64,000 bases of DNA from Vibrio orientalis CIP 102891 = ATCC 33934 (GTDB lineage Bacteria; Pseudomonadota; Gammaproteobacteria; Enterobacterales; Vibrionaceae). The notes beneath the pieces were generated by a model. It did not search any database. It was not told the DNA's origin and saw only the letters and a list, made by a program, of their open reading frames with translations. The position numbers and the translations under genes were made by a program. Shown here piece after piece: positions 43,603-51,758 of this stretch. The first letter of the stretch is position 1; each line of letters starts with the position of its first letter. The stretch is from positions 682,001 to 746,000 of the forward strand of contig NZ_ACZV01000005.1 of NCBI RefSeq assembly GCF_000176235.1. Reading direction: 5' to 3'.

Positions 43603-44133
43603 ATGGCATTTAAAATTGTACTTACAAAAACAGCGAATGGTTATTCAATCGAAAAAGACCTGAAAATTGGGTTTTCAATTAAGCACCTTTTTTTCGGAGG
43701 TACAGTTTCGTTATTTCGAATGGATATATATGGGGCGCTGAGTTATTTGATTTACGGAATTATCATCACTTGGCTAGGTGTCGGCATTTTTGGTTTATCA
43801 GATCATTTATTGGACATGAGGGTTGGTGCTGCCATAGGGGCTTCATCTGTAGAAGTTGCAATGGATTTCGTAAATGCACCTCTAATGGCTTTATTATTAG
43901 CAAACATTGAATATCAGGACTTATCTATAGGTGACAGTTATTTACATTTGTCAATCTATGGTGCTGTAGTGCTGATAAGTTGGGTTTACTTAGCTAATAA
44001 GGTTAACTTATGGAGATTCAAGTCCTATCTACGGAAAGGTTGGAAGTTTGATTTGGAAAGCTGTGAAGATTTGTTTGTAAAGAAGCAAGTTGCAACAATA
44101 CTAATCAAAAATAATATTCATTTAGATAACTAA
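43603..44133 (+). CDS. multi-helix membrane protein
   Basis: Encodes 176 aa. A soluble N-terminus (KIVLTKTANGYSIEKDLKIGFSIKHLFFGG) precedes three membrane helices (about 43-63, 88-104, 116-134) and a basic tail. No family recognised. ATG 43603 has a poor ribosome-binding site, and the 132-nt leader is long with no clear promoter. Confidence 0.66.
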   Translation: MAFKIVLTKTANGYSIEKDLKIGFSIKHLFFGGTVSLFRMDIYGALSYLIYGIIITWLGVGIFGLSDHLLDMRVGAAIGASSVEVAMDFVNAPLMALLLANIEYQDLSIGDSYLHLSIYGAVVLISWVYLANKVNLWRFKSYLRKGWKFDLESCEDLFVKKQVATILIKNNIHLDN

Positions 44134-44167
44134 AGTTCGAGCAATATGTCAATTGAGTGACAGCATA

Positions 44168-44293
44168 GCATAACAATCTGTTTAAGAGTGATTCGCAACG
44201 CTTGGCATTTTTGCTATGCGTTGCGTTTAGTGTTTAAGGTGGTATGCGGTAGCTTCGGCATTGCGTTGCTCACACCTTAACAGGGCGTTATGT
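44168..44293 (+). repeat. attC site, type 5 variant
   Basis: Arms AATCTGTTTAAG and CTTAACAGGGCG, a compensated pair. Core GTTATGT at 44287. Confidence 0.87.
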
Positions 44294-44747
44294 TTACTTG
44301 TAATTCAAAGGCTTAAAGGTCTTAGGCTCTAGTTCTTTGTCCCTCTGGCAGTTCGTTCTGAGTAGACTCAGCAAATCCGCATTGTCGGCCTAAGTTCTTG
44401 AATCACTCAGCCCGTAAAACATGCCAATGTTCGTGGGTTGCTTCATTGTCAGGTCGTGGCGGTCGGTTTCTTGTTTAACTGGCTCAAAGTCGCTTTTAGG
44501 TTCTTAGTCAATCAGCATTTCAACTTGGCAGTTGCCTCGGCAATTTTCTATTGTCTTGCGCTTTGGTTGGAAAGAAAGGGCGCTTGTTGAAAGAGATCAG
44601 GGTTGCCTCATTGGGCAGGGAAGTGGACTTACTTGTATTAGGTTGGTCGCCTTTGTCGGTCAAGTTGGTTTCATCCTTGTGGTTTGCTTCAGAAAACTAG
44701 TTAAAAATAGCAGTTCTTTCTCAATTAAATCATATATTTGTGGTAAA
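44294..44747. repeat. ORF-less cassette family ncA, copy 8
   Basis: 454 bp; almost identical to copy 9, which follows immediately. The minus-strand frame stops at codon 5 (CCC TGA) and again at ATT GAC TAA. Confidence 0.76.
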
Positions 44748-44876
44748 ACATAACAAGCAATTTAAGAGGGATTCACAACGCTTGGCATTTTTGCTTTTAC
44801 TTCAAATTTAGTGTCTATGGCACAATGCTTTAGGTTTGGGTGGCGGCGTTGTTCACCCCTTAATTGGGCGTTATGT
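44748..44876 (+). repeat. attC site, type 2
   Basis: Identical to the next site at 45331, confirming a tandem duplication. Core GTTATGT at 44870. Confidence 0.9.
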
Positions 44877-45330
44877 TTACTTGTAATTCAAAGGCTTAAA
44901 GGTCTTAGGCTCTAGTTCTTTGTCCTTCTGGCAGTTCGTTCTGAGTAGACTCAGCAAATCCGCATTGTCGGCCTAAGTTCTTGAATCACTCAGCCCGTAA
45001 AACATGCTAATGTTCGTGGGTTGCTTCATTGTCAGGTCGTGGCGGTCGGTTTCTTGTTTAACTGGCTCAAAGTCGCTTTTAGGTTCTTAGTCAATCAGCA
45101 TTTCAACTTGGCAGTTGCCTCGGCAATTTTCTATTGTCTTGCGCTTTGGTTGGAAAGAAAGGGCGCTTGTTGAAAGAGATCAGGGTTGCCTCATTGGGCA
45201 GGGAAGTGGACTTACTTGTATTAGGTTGGTCGCCTTTGTCGGTCAAGTTGGTTTCATCCTTGTGGTTTGCTTCAGAAAACTAGTTAAAAATAGCAGTTCT
45301 TTCTCAATTAAATCATATATTTGTGGTAAA
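44877..45330. repeat. ORF-less cassette family ncA, copy 9
   Basis: 454 bp tandem duplicate of copy 8; only about two substitutions were noticed (TCCCTC to TCCTTC and GCCAATG to GCTAATG). Confidence 0.76.
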
Positions 45331-45459
45331 ACATAACAAGCAATTTAAGAGGGATTCACAACGCTTGGCATTTTTGCTTTTACTTCAAATTTAGTGTCTA
45401 TGGCACAATGCTTTAGGTTTGGGTGGCGGCGTTGTTCACCCCTTAATTGGGCGTTATAC
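45331..45459 (+). repeat. attC site, type 2
   Basis: Core GTTATAC at 45453. Confidence 0.9.
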
Positions 45460-45481
45460 CTATTGAGAGGAATTGCGATAG

Positions 45482-46432
45482 ATGAACAATATTGAAGATA
45501 GCTTAATTAAGTTTTGTGATATCGAAACGCAAGTGCGAGATCACATCAATACTCATAGGTATCAGAAGGTTCTGATTTCAGAATTAGATAACTGGAGTCA
45601 GATATGTAGCTCTTTGGACACTCTAGGCGATACAGGGCTAGCGCTAAAAAGTTATTTCGAATCCGACTTTCCTGCTGAAGCAGGATTGTCTTATATCTAC
45701 ACTTATGGGCTTTTGCAGGCGTTATTTATTCAACAAGATGCGATGAATCATTTATCTGAAGCATTCGATGTACCATATGAATTGTCGGATGAGCTAAAGA
45801 GTATCAGAGCTGTTAGGAATGCCTCTATAGGTCACCCAACAAAGAATAGAGTTAAGACGACTACTTACTTTAATCACATTTCTCGCAGTTCAATGAGTAA
45901 AGATGGGTTTACTTTAGCTCGTTTCTACGACGAGGGTGAAAGTGAATTCATCGATGTTGATTTGAAGAAAATAGTAGAAACACAGCTCATTGGTATCAAT
46001 ACTGCTTACGCACTAATTACTGACAAGCTTCGAGATATTGACGAACAGCATAGGGCTAAATTTATGGAAAAACCTCTAGCAGATATTCTTCATTCAACAA
46101 TGGGGTACATGTTTGAAAAAGTAGGGCAGGCAATATATTCGCCGTCCAGTTCGAACGTTTCATTTGGTCTTAGTATGCTTGAGTCAATCGAAGAGGCATA
46201 TATGAATTTCAAGAGTGCATTGCAAGAGCGAAATGAGTTACCAGATCATACGCAGTACGATCTTGATGAATATTTCCACGGTATTCAACGAATGAAAGCT
46301 TACCTTACGAGCTCTAGTGTTAATGACTTTTCAGAAGCAGATGCGCGAATTTACTTGTTCTATCTACAAAAAACTCATAAAAACTTTGAAAGTCTTGCCC
46401 GTGAAATAGACGAAAATTATGTGGGAAAATAG
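45482..46432 (+). CDS. HEPN-like protein, 316 aa
   Basis: Helical throughout. ELKSIRAVRNASIGHPTK has R112-NASIG-H118 (R-x5-H), within the R-x4-6-H range of HEPN proteins. No signal peptide. The rest of the protein is unassigned. ATG 45482 follows GAGAGGAA. Cassette ends pair over 12 nt (GTTATACCTATT). Confidence 0.66.
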   Translation: MNNIEDSLIKFCDIETQVRDHINTHRYQKVLISELDNWSQICSSLDTLGDTGLALKSYFESDFPAEAGLSYIYTYGLLQALFIQQDAMNHLSEAFDVPYELSDELKSIRAVRNASIGHPTKNRVKTTTYFNHISRSSMSKDGFTLARFYDEGESEFIDVDLKKIVETQLIGINTAYALITDKLRDIDEQHRAKFMEKPLADILHSTMGYMFEKVGQAIYSPSSSNVSFGLSMLESIEEAYMNFKSALQERNELPDHTQYDLDEYFHGIQRMKAYLTSSSVNDFSEADARIYLFYLQKTHKNFESLAREIDENYVGK

Positions 46433-46558
46433 GTATAACAATAAATTTAAGAGTGATTCACAACGCTCGGCGCTTTCACTTCAAGCCGGTTTGGTGTTTA
46501 TGGCACAATGCCTTAGGTATGGCGTTAGCGTTGTTCACACCTTAATTTGGCGTTAGTT
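46433..46558 (+). repeat. attC site, type 1b
   Basis: Core GTTAGTT at 46552. Confidence 0.9.
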
Positions 46559-46600
46559 TGCTCCGAAAAACCTAGAATTCAGTATTAAAGGAGAGTGCAT

Positions 46601-46840
46601 ATGGAAGAGTCCGTTTTGACATTTTTTCGAATGTTAGGTTCCTTATTAAAGACAATTGTTCAGTTAATCATTATTGAGCGTATTGGTTACGGTGTAGGTT
46701 GGGTAGTATCGAAAGCGGTTACATTCGGGAGTTTCCCATCTTCAGAGGTAACGGAATCAGAACGTGGAAAAGTCAGCTATATTGGGCTTGCAAGTATAGC
46801 TTTAGTTCTTCTAGGAATCGCTGTGTTCAATGGTATGTAG
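46601..46840 (+). CDS. small membrane protein
   Basis: Encodes 79 aa with an N-terminal amphipathic or membrane helix and a C-terminal helix (about 60-77). ATG 46601 follows AAGGAGAG at 46589-46596. No family recognised. Confidence 0.66.
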   Translation: MEESVLTFFRMLGSLLKTIVQLIIIERIGYGVGWVVSKAVTFGSFPSSEVTESERGKVSYIGLASIALVLLGIAVFNGM

Positions 46841-46857
46841 CGCCAGTTTGGTTACGC

Positions 46858-46983
46858 AACTAACAATAAATTTAAGAGTGATTCACAACGCTTGGCGCTC
46901 TCACTTCAAGTCGGTTTAGTGTTTATGGCACAATGCTTTAGGTAAGGTGTTAGCGTTGTTCACACCTTAATTTGGCGTTATGT
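46858..46983 (+). repeat. attC site, type 1b
   Basis: Core GTTATGT at 46977. Confidence 0.9.
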
Positions 46984-47437
46984 TTACTTTTATTTCAATG
47001 GCTTAAATATCTTAGGCTCTATTTCTTTGTCCCTTTGGCAATTCGTCCCTAGTAGACTCAGCAAATCAGCATTGTCGTCCTAAGTTCTTGAATCTCTCAG
47101 CCCGTAAAACATGCCAATATTCGAGGGTTGCTTCATTATCAGGTCGAGCTGGCTAAGTTTATGTTCCTCTTGCTTTAAGCCGCTTTGAGGTTCTTTGCCA
47201 ATTAGGATCCTACCTTGGCAGTAGTCTCGGCAAATTGCCACTGTCTTTCGCTTTGCTTGGAGAGAAAGGGTGCTAGTTGAAGCTTGGTCGGGTTGCCTCA
47301 TTGGGCAGGGAAGTGTTCATACTTGTTTTAGGTTGGTCGCCTTTGGTGGTCAAGCTTGTATCTGCCTTGTGGTTTAGTTCAGAAAAATAGCCTAAATCAT
47401 CAGTTCTTTCTCAAGTAAGTCAGTCACTTGTGGTAAA
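46984..47437. repeat. ORF-less cassette family ncA, copy 10
   Basis: 454 bp, the most diverged copy, yet with the same length. The minus-strand frame of 73 codons (47080-47301, MRQPDQASTSTLSLQ...GLRDSRT) is open. Confidence 0.75.
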
Positions 47438-47563
47438 ACATAACAAACTGCTCAAGAGGGATTCGCAACGCGTGGCATTTTTACTATGCGTTGAATTTAG
47501 TGATTAAGGTGGTATGCGGCGGCTTCGGTATTGCGTTGCTCACCCCTTAGCAGGGCGTTATGC
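47438..47563 (+). repeat. attC site, type 5
   Basis: Core GTTATGC at 47557. Confidence 0.88.
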
Positions 47564-47577
47564 GTCAGGAGGAAGAG

Positions 47578-47904
47578 TTGGATAATCAGTTTAAAGATTT
47601 AGCAAAGGAACATCCGGAAGCCGGTAGCAAACTAGGAATTGCACTCTCTACCTTAAGTCAGGTTCCTATTAATGGTATGAGAGTCGCTCCCGAAAATGGT
47701 ACTAATGGCTGGTATATCTGGTGCGGTGAAGATTTATCTTCAAACTCAGACTTCTTTGACTCGCTACATGTTGAGCATATAGTTAAATACCTACCTTAAG
47801 TGCAAGCTTATCTTGGTTTGCCTCCTGGCTACCGCTTCCTAATAGATAACAATGGCTGCGAAGATATCTGGTATGACAGCAGCTTGTTGGAAGGAAACGC
47901 ATAA
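47578..47904 (+). pseudogene. DUF2185/Imm33-like gene with in-frame stop
   Basis: TTG 47578 (AGGAGG upstream) opens a frame to TAA 47797-47799. The same frame then continues for 34 codons to TAA 47902-47904 with VQAYLGLPPGYRFLIDNNGCEDIWYD, which completes the family pattern (NGWYIWCGEDLS, HVEHIVKYLP, then GLPPG-RFL-D). The stop looks like a nonsense mutation in a 108-codon immunity-type gene. Confidence 0.78.
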
Positions 47905-48024
47905 CAAATTGTTCAAGAGGGATTCGCAACGCGTGGCATTTTTACTATGCGTTGGTTTTAGTGATTAAGGTGGTATGCGGCGGCTTTGGTATTGCGTTGC
48001 TCACCCCTTAACAAGGCGTTATAA
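47899..48024 (+). repeat. attC site, type 5 variant
   Basis: Arms AAATTGTTCAAG and CTTAACAAGGCG. Core GTTATAA at 48018. Confidence 0.88.
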
Positions 48025-48048
48025 GGCTCGAAAATAAAAGGAACTTTC

Positions 48049-48543
48049 GTGGAAATTAGAGTAGGGCAACTAAGCGATGTTGCAGCTATTACAGACATCT
48101 TCAATTTTTACATTGAGCACACTAATGCTCGTTTTGAAGAATGCGCATTTATGCAAGATAATCGTCTAAATTGGTTCTCTCAGTTTTCAAGCAATAGTAA
48201 GCATCAACTTTTCGTTGCTACCGAAAATGGGGAGTTGCTAGGTTTTGCATGTTCCCAACTATATAGGGACATTTCAGCATTTGAAGATACGGTAGAAGTG
48301 ACAGTGTACCTTGCTTCAACAGCAAAAGGTAAAGGAGTTGGTTCAAAACTATATTCCAAACTGTTCTCATCAATTTCTGATTACGGAGTCCACAGGGTGT
48401 TGTCAGGTATCGCATTACCTAATGACGCTTCAGTTGCTCTACATAAACGTTTTGGTTTTAGAGAAATTGGCGTATTTAATGAATATGCAAAGAAAAATGG
48501 TCAGTACATCAGCTCGGTTTGGTTGGAAAAGGCGCTTGACTAA
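48049..48543 (+). CDS. GNAT acetyltransferase, phosphinothricin-type
   Basis: Encodes 164 aa. IRVGQLSDVAAITDIFNFYIEHTNARFEE and VEVTVYLASTAKGKGVGSKLY, then LHKRFGFREIGVF, match the phosphinothricin/methionine-sulfoximine acetyltransferase subgroup. GTG 48049 with AAAAGGA upstream. Cassette ends pair over 10 nt (GTTATAAGGC). Confidence 0.86.
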   Translation: MEIRVGQLSDVAAITDIFNFYIEHTNARFEECAFMQDNRLNWFSQFSSNSKHQLFVATENGELLGFACSQLYRDISAFEDTVEVTVYLASTAKGKGVGSKLYSKLFSSISDYGVHRVLSGIALPNDASVALHKRFGFREIGVFNEYAKKNGQYISSVWLEKALD

Positions 48544-48552
48544 ACGTCCGCC

Positions 48553-48680
48553 TTATAACAAGCGTTTAAGGCAGATTCCCAACGCTTGGCGGCTCCAGTT
48601 CAAAGTCTAGTTTAAGTGTTTATGGCACAATGGTTTAGGTCAGGTGGTGGCGTTGCTCACTACTTAACGCGGCGTTATGT
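48553..48680 (+). repeat. attC site, unique arms
   Basis: Arms AAGCGTTTAAGGCAG and CTACTTAACGCGGCG, again a compensated pair. Core GTTATGT at 48674. Confidence 0.87.
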
Positions 48681-48704
48681 TGCTACAGAAAAAAGGACAG
48701 TTTA

Positions 48705-49469
48705 ATGAAGAAAAACCTTGTGGTTGGTTGCACATTGCTAGGTGTAGTCGCGCTATTTTTCGTCGGGAAACGGAGTGGAGAGGAACTGTCATTAGCAGCT
48801 TGTGATCTGACTGAAAAGGTCGAAACTCCAGTTCATTTCTTTACGGATGACGCTATAAGCGAGTCAAAAATCAATGAATTCATCGACTACTCTAATCTTG
48901 TACTTGAAAACTCATGTGTGCCGATGCAGCGAACATTGTCCGGCATTACTAGGATTGATCTTGCAGGTTTCGAAGACGGCGGTAGTGGTAAGTTGCATCA
49001 TCAGTTAGCGCAAGCTGTGGGCGACTCGGTGTTAGAACCACTGCAACGTGAGGGGAGTTACTATGTACTAGTTCTTCCTAAAGAACACCCATTTTCACAG
49101 GACGGAAGTGCCGGTACTGCTCATGTGAACTTTAGTCGTAGTTTTCTGGTTTTATCATCTGATGCAGAAGTACATGTACTCGAACATGAACTAGGTCACT
49201 TGGCCTGGGCGTGGCACAACGATACTCCAGAGTACTGGCTTAAAGGTCAACTGCTGTCAGAAAACCATAAGTTCATAAAGCCCTATGCATTTGGCGCTTT
49301 GTGTCGTGAAGCGGGGACAGTTATGACGTATGCAGAAAAAGTGTTACCAGTGTATTCCTCACCAGACATTGAATATTATGGGAAAGCCTGTGGTGATGAA
49401 GAACAGGCAGACAATGCACGACACATGCGAGAGTTTGCTCAGTCGTTAACCTTAAACACCGCAACATAA
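48705..49469 (+). CDS. secreted metzincin-like zinc protease
   Basis: Encodes 254 aa. N-terminal signal or anchor (MKKNLVVGCTLLGVVALFFV). Zinc site H161-ELGHLAWAW-H171, the HExxHxxxxxH of metzincins but with Trp in place of the usual Gly; a Met-turn GTVMTY follows at 204-209, then YSSPDIEYYG. Periplasmic or secreted. ATG 48705 follows AAAAGGA. Cassette ends pair over 10 nt (GTTATGTTGC). Confidence 0.83.
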   Translation: MKKNLVVGCTLLGVVALFFVGKRSGEELSLAACDLTEKVETPVHFFTDDAISESKINEFIDYSNLVLENSCVPMQRTLSGITRIDLAGFEDGGSGKLHHQLAQAVGDSVLEPLQREGSYYVLVLPKEHPFSQDGSAGTAHVNFSRSFLVLSSDAEVHVLEHELGHLAWAWHNDTPEYWLKGQLLSENHKFIKPYAFGALCREAGTVMTYAEKVLPVYSSPDIEYYGKACGDEEQADNARHMREFAQSLTLNTAT

Positions 49470-49588
49470 CAATAAATTTAAGCAGATTCGTAACGCTCGG
49501 CATTTTTGCTTTGAATTAGCTCCGGTGTTTACGGCACAATGGTTTAGGTAGGTGGTAGCGTTACTCACTACTTAATTTGGCGTTAGCC
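49464..49588 (+). repeat. attC site, type 1a
   Basis: CGTAACGC/GCGTTAC variant. Core GTTAGCC at 49582. Confidence 0.9.
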
Positions 49589-49603
49589 ATCAGGGAGGAA
49601 TTT

Positions 49604-50113
49604 GTGCATCGAAGACTTTTGATTAGAAAAGCCCCAAAGTGGAGAGTTTTGACTCTTCAACTGAGTTCAATACTTTTCTATGCTGTAGTTTTAACCGTAG
49701 GGTTAAACACTTTGATTTTAAATGAATTTGCGTATGGATATTTGTTGCTAGCTTTAATCTTAGGTTCATATTTTCTATTTGCGTTTTACGTAAATACACG
49801 CGGGCTGTTTCAGCCTGACTATGAACTAAATGATTTGGGTATTAAAACAGGACAGTTTAGGAATAGAGAATATGGTGACATAGTTCCATGGAGCTATATC
49901 GAAGTTATGAAATTAAAGCGGTACCCAGGGTGCTATGTATACTACGTAGTAGTTAAATTGAGAAAGCCGCTGAAGATGAAATTTATGTTCACTCATCAGG
50001 CTGAATCGGAACTAGAGTTAAATATATTAGCGCAGTCTCCATCTGCACAGTATCTATATGATGAATTGTCATTATTTAGACAGAAAGTCGAGACATCTGT
50101 TCAAGATGGCTAA
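49604..50113 (+). CDS. two-helix membrane protein with PH-like C-terminus
   Basis: Encodes 169 aa. Two close helices (about 19-40 and 46-64), then a beta-rich domain (YELNDLGIKTGQFRNREYGDIVPWSYIEVMKLKRYPG) reminiscent of bacterial PH-like domains. GTG 49604 with AGGGAGGAA upstream. Cassette ends pair over 10 nt (GTTAGCCATC). Confidence 0.67.
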   Translation: MHRRLLIRKAPKWRVLTLQLSSILFYAVVLTVGLNTLILNEFAYGYLLLALILGSYFLFAFYVNTRGLFQPDYELNDLGIKTGQFRNREYGDIVPWSYIEVMKLKRYPGCYVYYVVVKLRKPLKMKFMFTHQAESELELNILAQSPSAQYLYDELSLFRQKVETSVQDG

Positions 50114-50236
50114 CAATCAATTTAAGAGGGATTCACAACGCTTGGCATTTTTGCTTCTACTTCAATTTTAGTGTTTATGGCACAATGCTTTAGGGTTGGG
50201 TGAAGGCGTTGTTCACCCCTTAATTGGGCGTTATAC
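50108..50236 (+). repeat. attC site, type 2
   Basis: Left arm AATCAATTTAAG. Core GTTATAC at 50230. Confidence 0.9.
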
Positions 50237-50255
50237 CGCCGTGTGAGGGCGGTAT
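50233..50255. terminator. hairpin at the 3' end of the minus-strand gene
   Basis: ATACCGCC and GGCGGTAT form an 8-bp stem with a 7-nt loop, just past the stop of the SEC-C gene on the minus strand. No T tract follows, so it may be a weak terminator, or simply a cassette-end palindrome. Confidence 0.35.
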
Positions 50256-50262
50256 TAGAAAT

Positions 50263-50595
50263 CTAAGCGCAGCACTTCTTGTATTTCTTGCCGCTACCGC
50301 AACAACAAGGGTCGTTTCTGTTTGGTTTCTTTTCAAATACCGTTGGTGTTGCCTTGTTCAGGAGCGTATCTAGTTCGATAGTGTTTTCTTCTTGGCTCCC
50401 ATCAACAGTGATGTTTGCGAAAATCGAATGCTCTTGAGTAATGGCTTCGACTTCTTGTTTACGTACTTCTGTCGGAACAACGATATTGATCGGTGCTTCT
50501 TCTGTACCAGCTTTAACATCGCGATTAACGTTGTAGCCTGACAGTACGTGATTTTGTCGAGTTTCGATTCGACCTTTAAAAAACAGCTTAGACAT
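50263..50595 (-). CDS. SEC-C motif protein (PBPRA1643-like)
   Basis: Encodes 110 aa on the minus strand, the only such gene here. The C-terminus has the SEC-C metal-binding motif [16 protein letters not shown]; the N-terminal 90 residues match the SWIM/SEC-C family known from Vibrio and Photobacterium. Its function is unknown. Because it opposes the array, it needs its own promoter, which is visible upstream. Cassette ends pair over 10 nt (GTTATACCGC). Confidence 0.87.
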   Translation of the reverse strand: MSKLFFKGRIETRQNHVLSGYNVNRDVKAGTEEAPINIVVPTEVRKQEVEAITQEHSIFANITVDGSQEENTIELDTLLNKATPTVFEKKPNRNDPCCCGSGKKYKKCCA

Positions 50596-50635
50596 GCTGA
50601 TACTCTTTACTTGGTATGTAAGAAAATGAGCAGGG

Positions 50636-50663
50636 ATTATACGTATCGTATTAAAATGATAAA
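50636..50663 (-). promoter_or_regulatory. promoter of the SEC-C gene
   Basis: On the minus strand TTTATC (50658-50663), a 16-nt spacer and TATAAT (50636-50641) lie about 40 nt before the start codon. Good -10, moderate -35. Confidence 0.55.
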
Positions 50664-50686
50664 GCTCTAATTGGTTAAAAAAAGCG

Positions 50687-50813
50687 GTATAACAAGCAAT
50701 TTAAGAGGGATTCACAACGCTTGGTGCCCTCACTTCAAGCCAGTTTAGTGTTTATGGCACAATGCTTTAGGTTTGGGTGGTGGCGTTGTTCACCCCTTAA
50801 TTGGGCGTTAGCG
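50687..50813 (+). repeat. attC site, type 2
   Basis: Core GTTAGCG at 50807. Confidence 0.9.
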
Positions 50814-50845
50814 CGCATAAACTTCACGCTAAACAAGGTTGCAAT

Positions 50846-51250
50846 ATGAAAGAAGTTAGATGGTTTTTCCTTTCGTTTTTATTTATACCGATGGTGTCAT
50901 TCTCTTCAAGCCAAACTGAACAGGAACAAATGGCTGCCTTAAATAAGCTCTTCGAAGGTTTAGAAACTTATACTGATATTGAAGAATCTGTCACATCTAG
51001 ATATGCGTCAATATACCATTCATTAATCAAAGAAAAACTTGGTGAGTTGAATTTAAACAAAGACTTAGATTGTCGCGCTGAAATATCGTTATCATCGCTT
51101 GGTGTTATTGAGCATGTGGAAATAAGTAATAAAAATGTGCTTTGTCAGACAGTCTTCAATGCCGTATGGGAAATTGGTTCATTTCCGTTGCCAGTTGATG
51201 TTAATGAGGCAGATAAGTTAAGAAAGTTGAGTATTATCATTAAACCGTGA
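50846..51250 (+). CDS. secreted TolA C-terminal-domain protein, copy 3
   Basis: Protein identical to those at 23810 and 35579. Here the following attC has AAACAATTTAAGCAG and AATTGGGCG arms, unlike the type 1a site of the other copies. Confidence 0.72.
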   Translation: MKEVRWFFLSFLFIPMVSFSSSQTEQEQMAALNKLFEGLETYTDIEESVTSRYASIYHSLIKEKLGELNLNKDLDCRAEISLSSLGVIEHVEISNKNVLCQTVFNAVWEIGSFPLPVDVNEADKLRKLSIIIKP

Positions 51251-51256
51251 GGAGCG

Positions 51257-51381
51257 CACTAACAAACAATTTAAGCAGATTCGCAACGCTTGGCATTTTT
51301 AGTTTGAATCAGCTGTAGTGATTACGGCACAATGTTCAGGTTAAGTGGCAGCGCTGCTCACTACTTAATTGGGCGTTATGT
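51257..51381 (+). repeat. attC site, type 4/1a hybrid
   Basis: Left AAACAATTTAAGCAG, right CTACTTAATTGGGCG, and GCGCTGC in place of GCGTTGC. Core GTTATGT at 51375. Confidence 0.87.
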
Positions 51382-51449
51382 TTCCGAGTACCCCACGTTT
51401 AGTAGACACTTTACTAAGTTAGATCTAGGGTCTAATTGAGAGGTGATTT

Positions 51450-51758
51450 ATGGCTAAACATCGTAATCCAGCGTACACCGAAGAGTTCCGTAAAGAAGCA
51501 GTTCGCTTGGCCAGTCTTCCTGGCCGAACAGCAGTCTCCGTTGCCAAGGAGCTGGGCATCAGTGCCCAACAGATCCGGAACTGGAAGCGCCAGTTCACAC
51601 GCCTATCTGATAAACAGTTTAACACCTTAGACGGTATCGATTACTCGAAGAAAGAGTCCGAAGAGCTTCGAGCGCTAAGGCGCGAGAACAAGCGACTCAA
51701 AGATGAAATGGAATTCCTAAAAAAGGTCTCGGCGTACTTCGCGAAGCAGCAAGAGTGA
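51450..51758 (+). CDS. IS3-family OrfA (DNA-binding subunit)
   Basis: Encodes 102 aa. A helix-turn-helix (SVAKELGISAQQIRNWKRQF, about 29-48) is followed by a leucine-zipper-like coiled coil (ESEELRALRRENKRLKDEME). ATG 51450 follows AGAGGTGA. Overlaps orfB by 4 bp. Confidence 0.93.
   Translation: MAKHRNPAYTEEFRKEAVRLASLPGRTAVSVAKELGISAQQIRNWKRQFTRLSDKQFNTLDGIDYSKKESEELRALRRENKRLKDEMEFLKKVSAYFAKQQE
51719..51725 (+). other. candidate -1 frameshift site in the IS
   Basis: A6G heptamer near the end of orfA. After a -1 shift the frame is open into orfB, giving an OrfAB fusion, as IS3 elements commonly do. Confidence 0.55.

Noticed and set aside
48218..48610. Alternative frames over the phosphinothricin-type acetyltransferase
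   Set aside because: Shadows of a clear GNAT reading frame with its acetyl-CoA motif.
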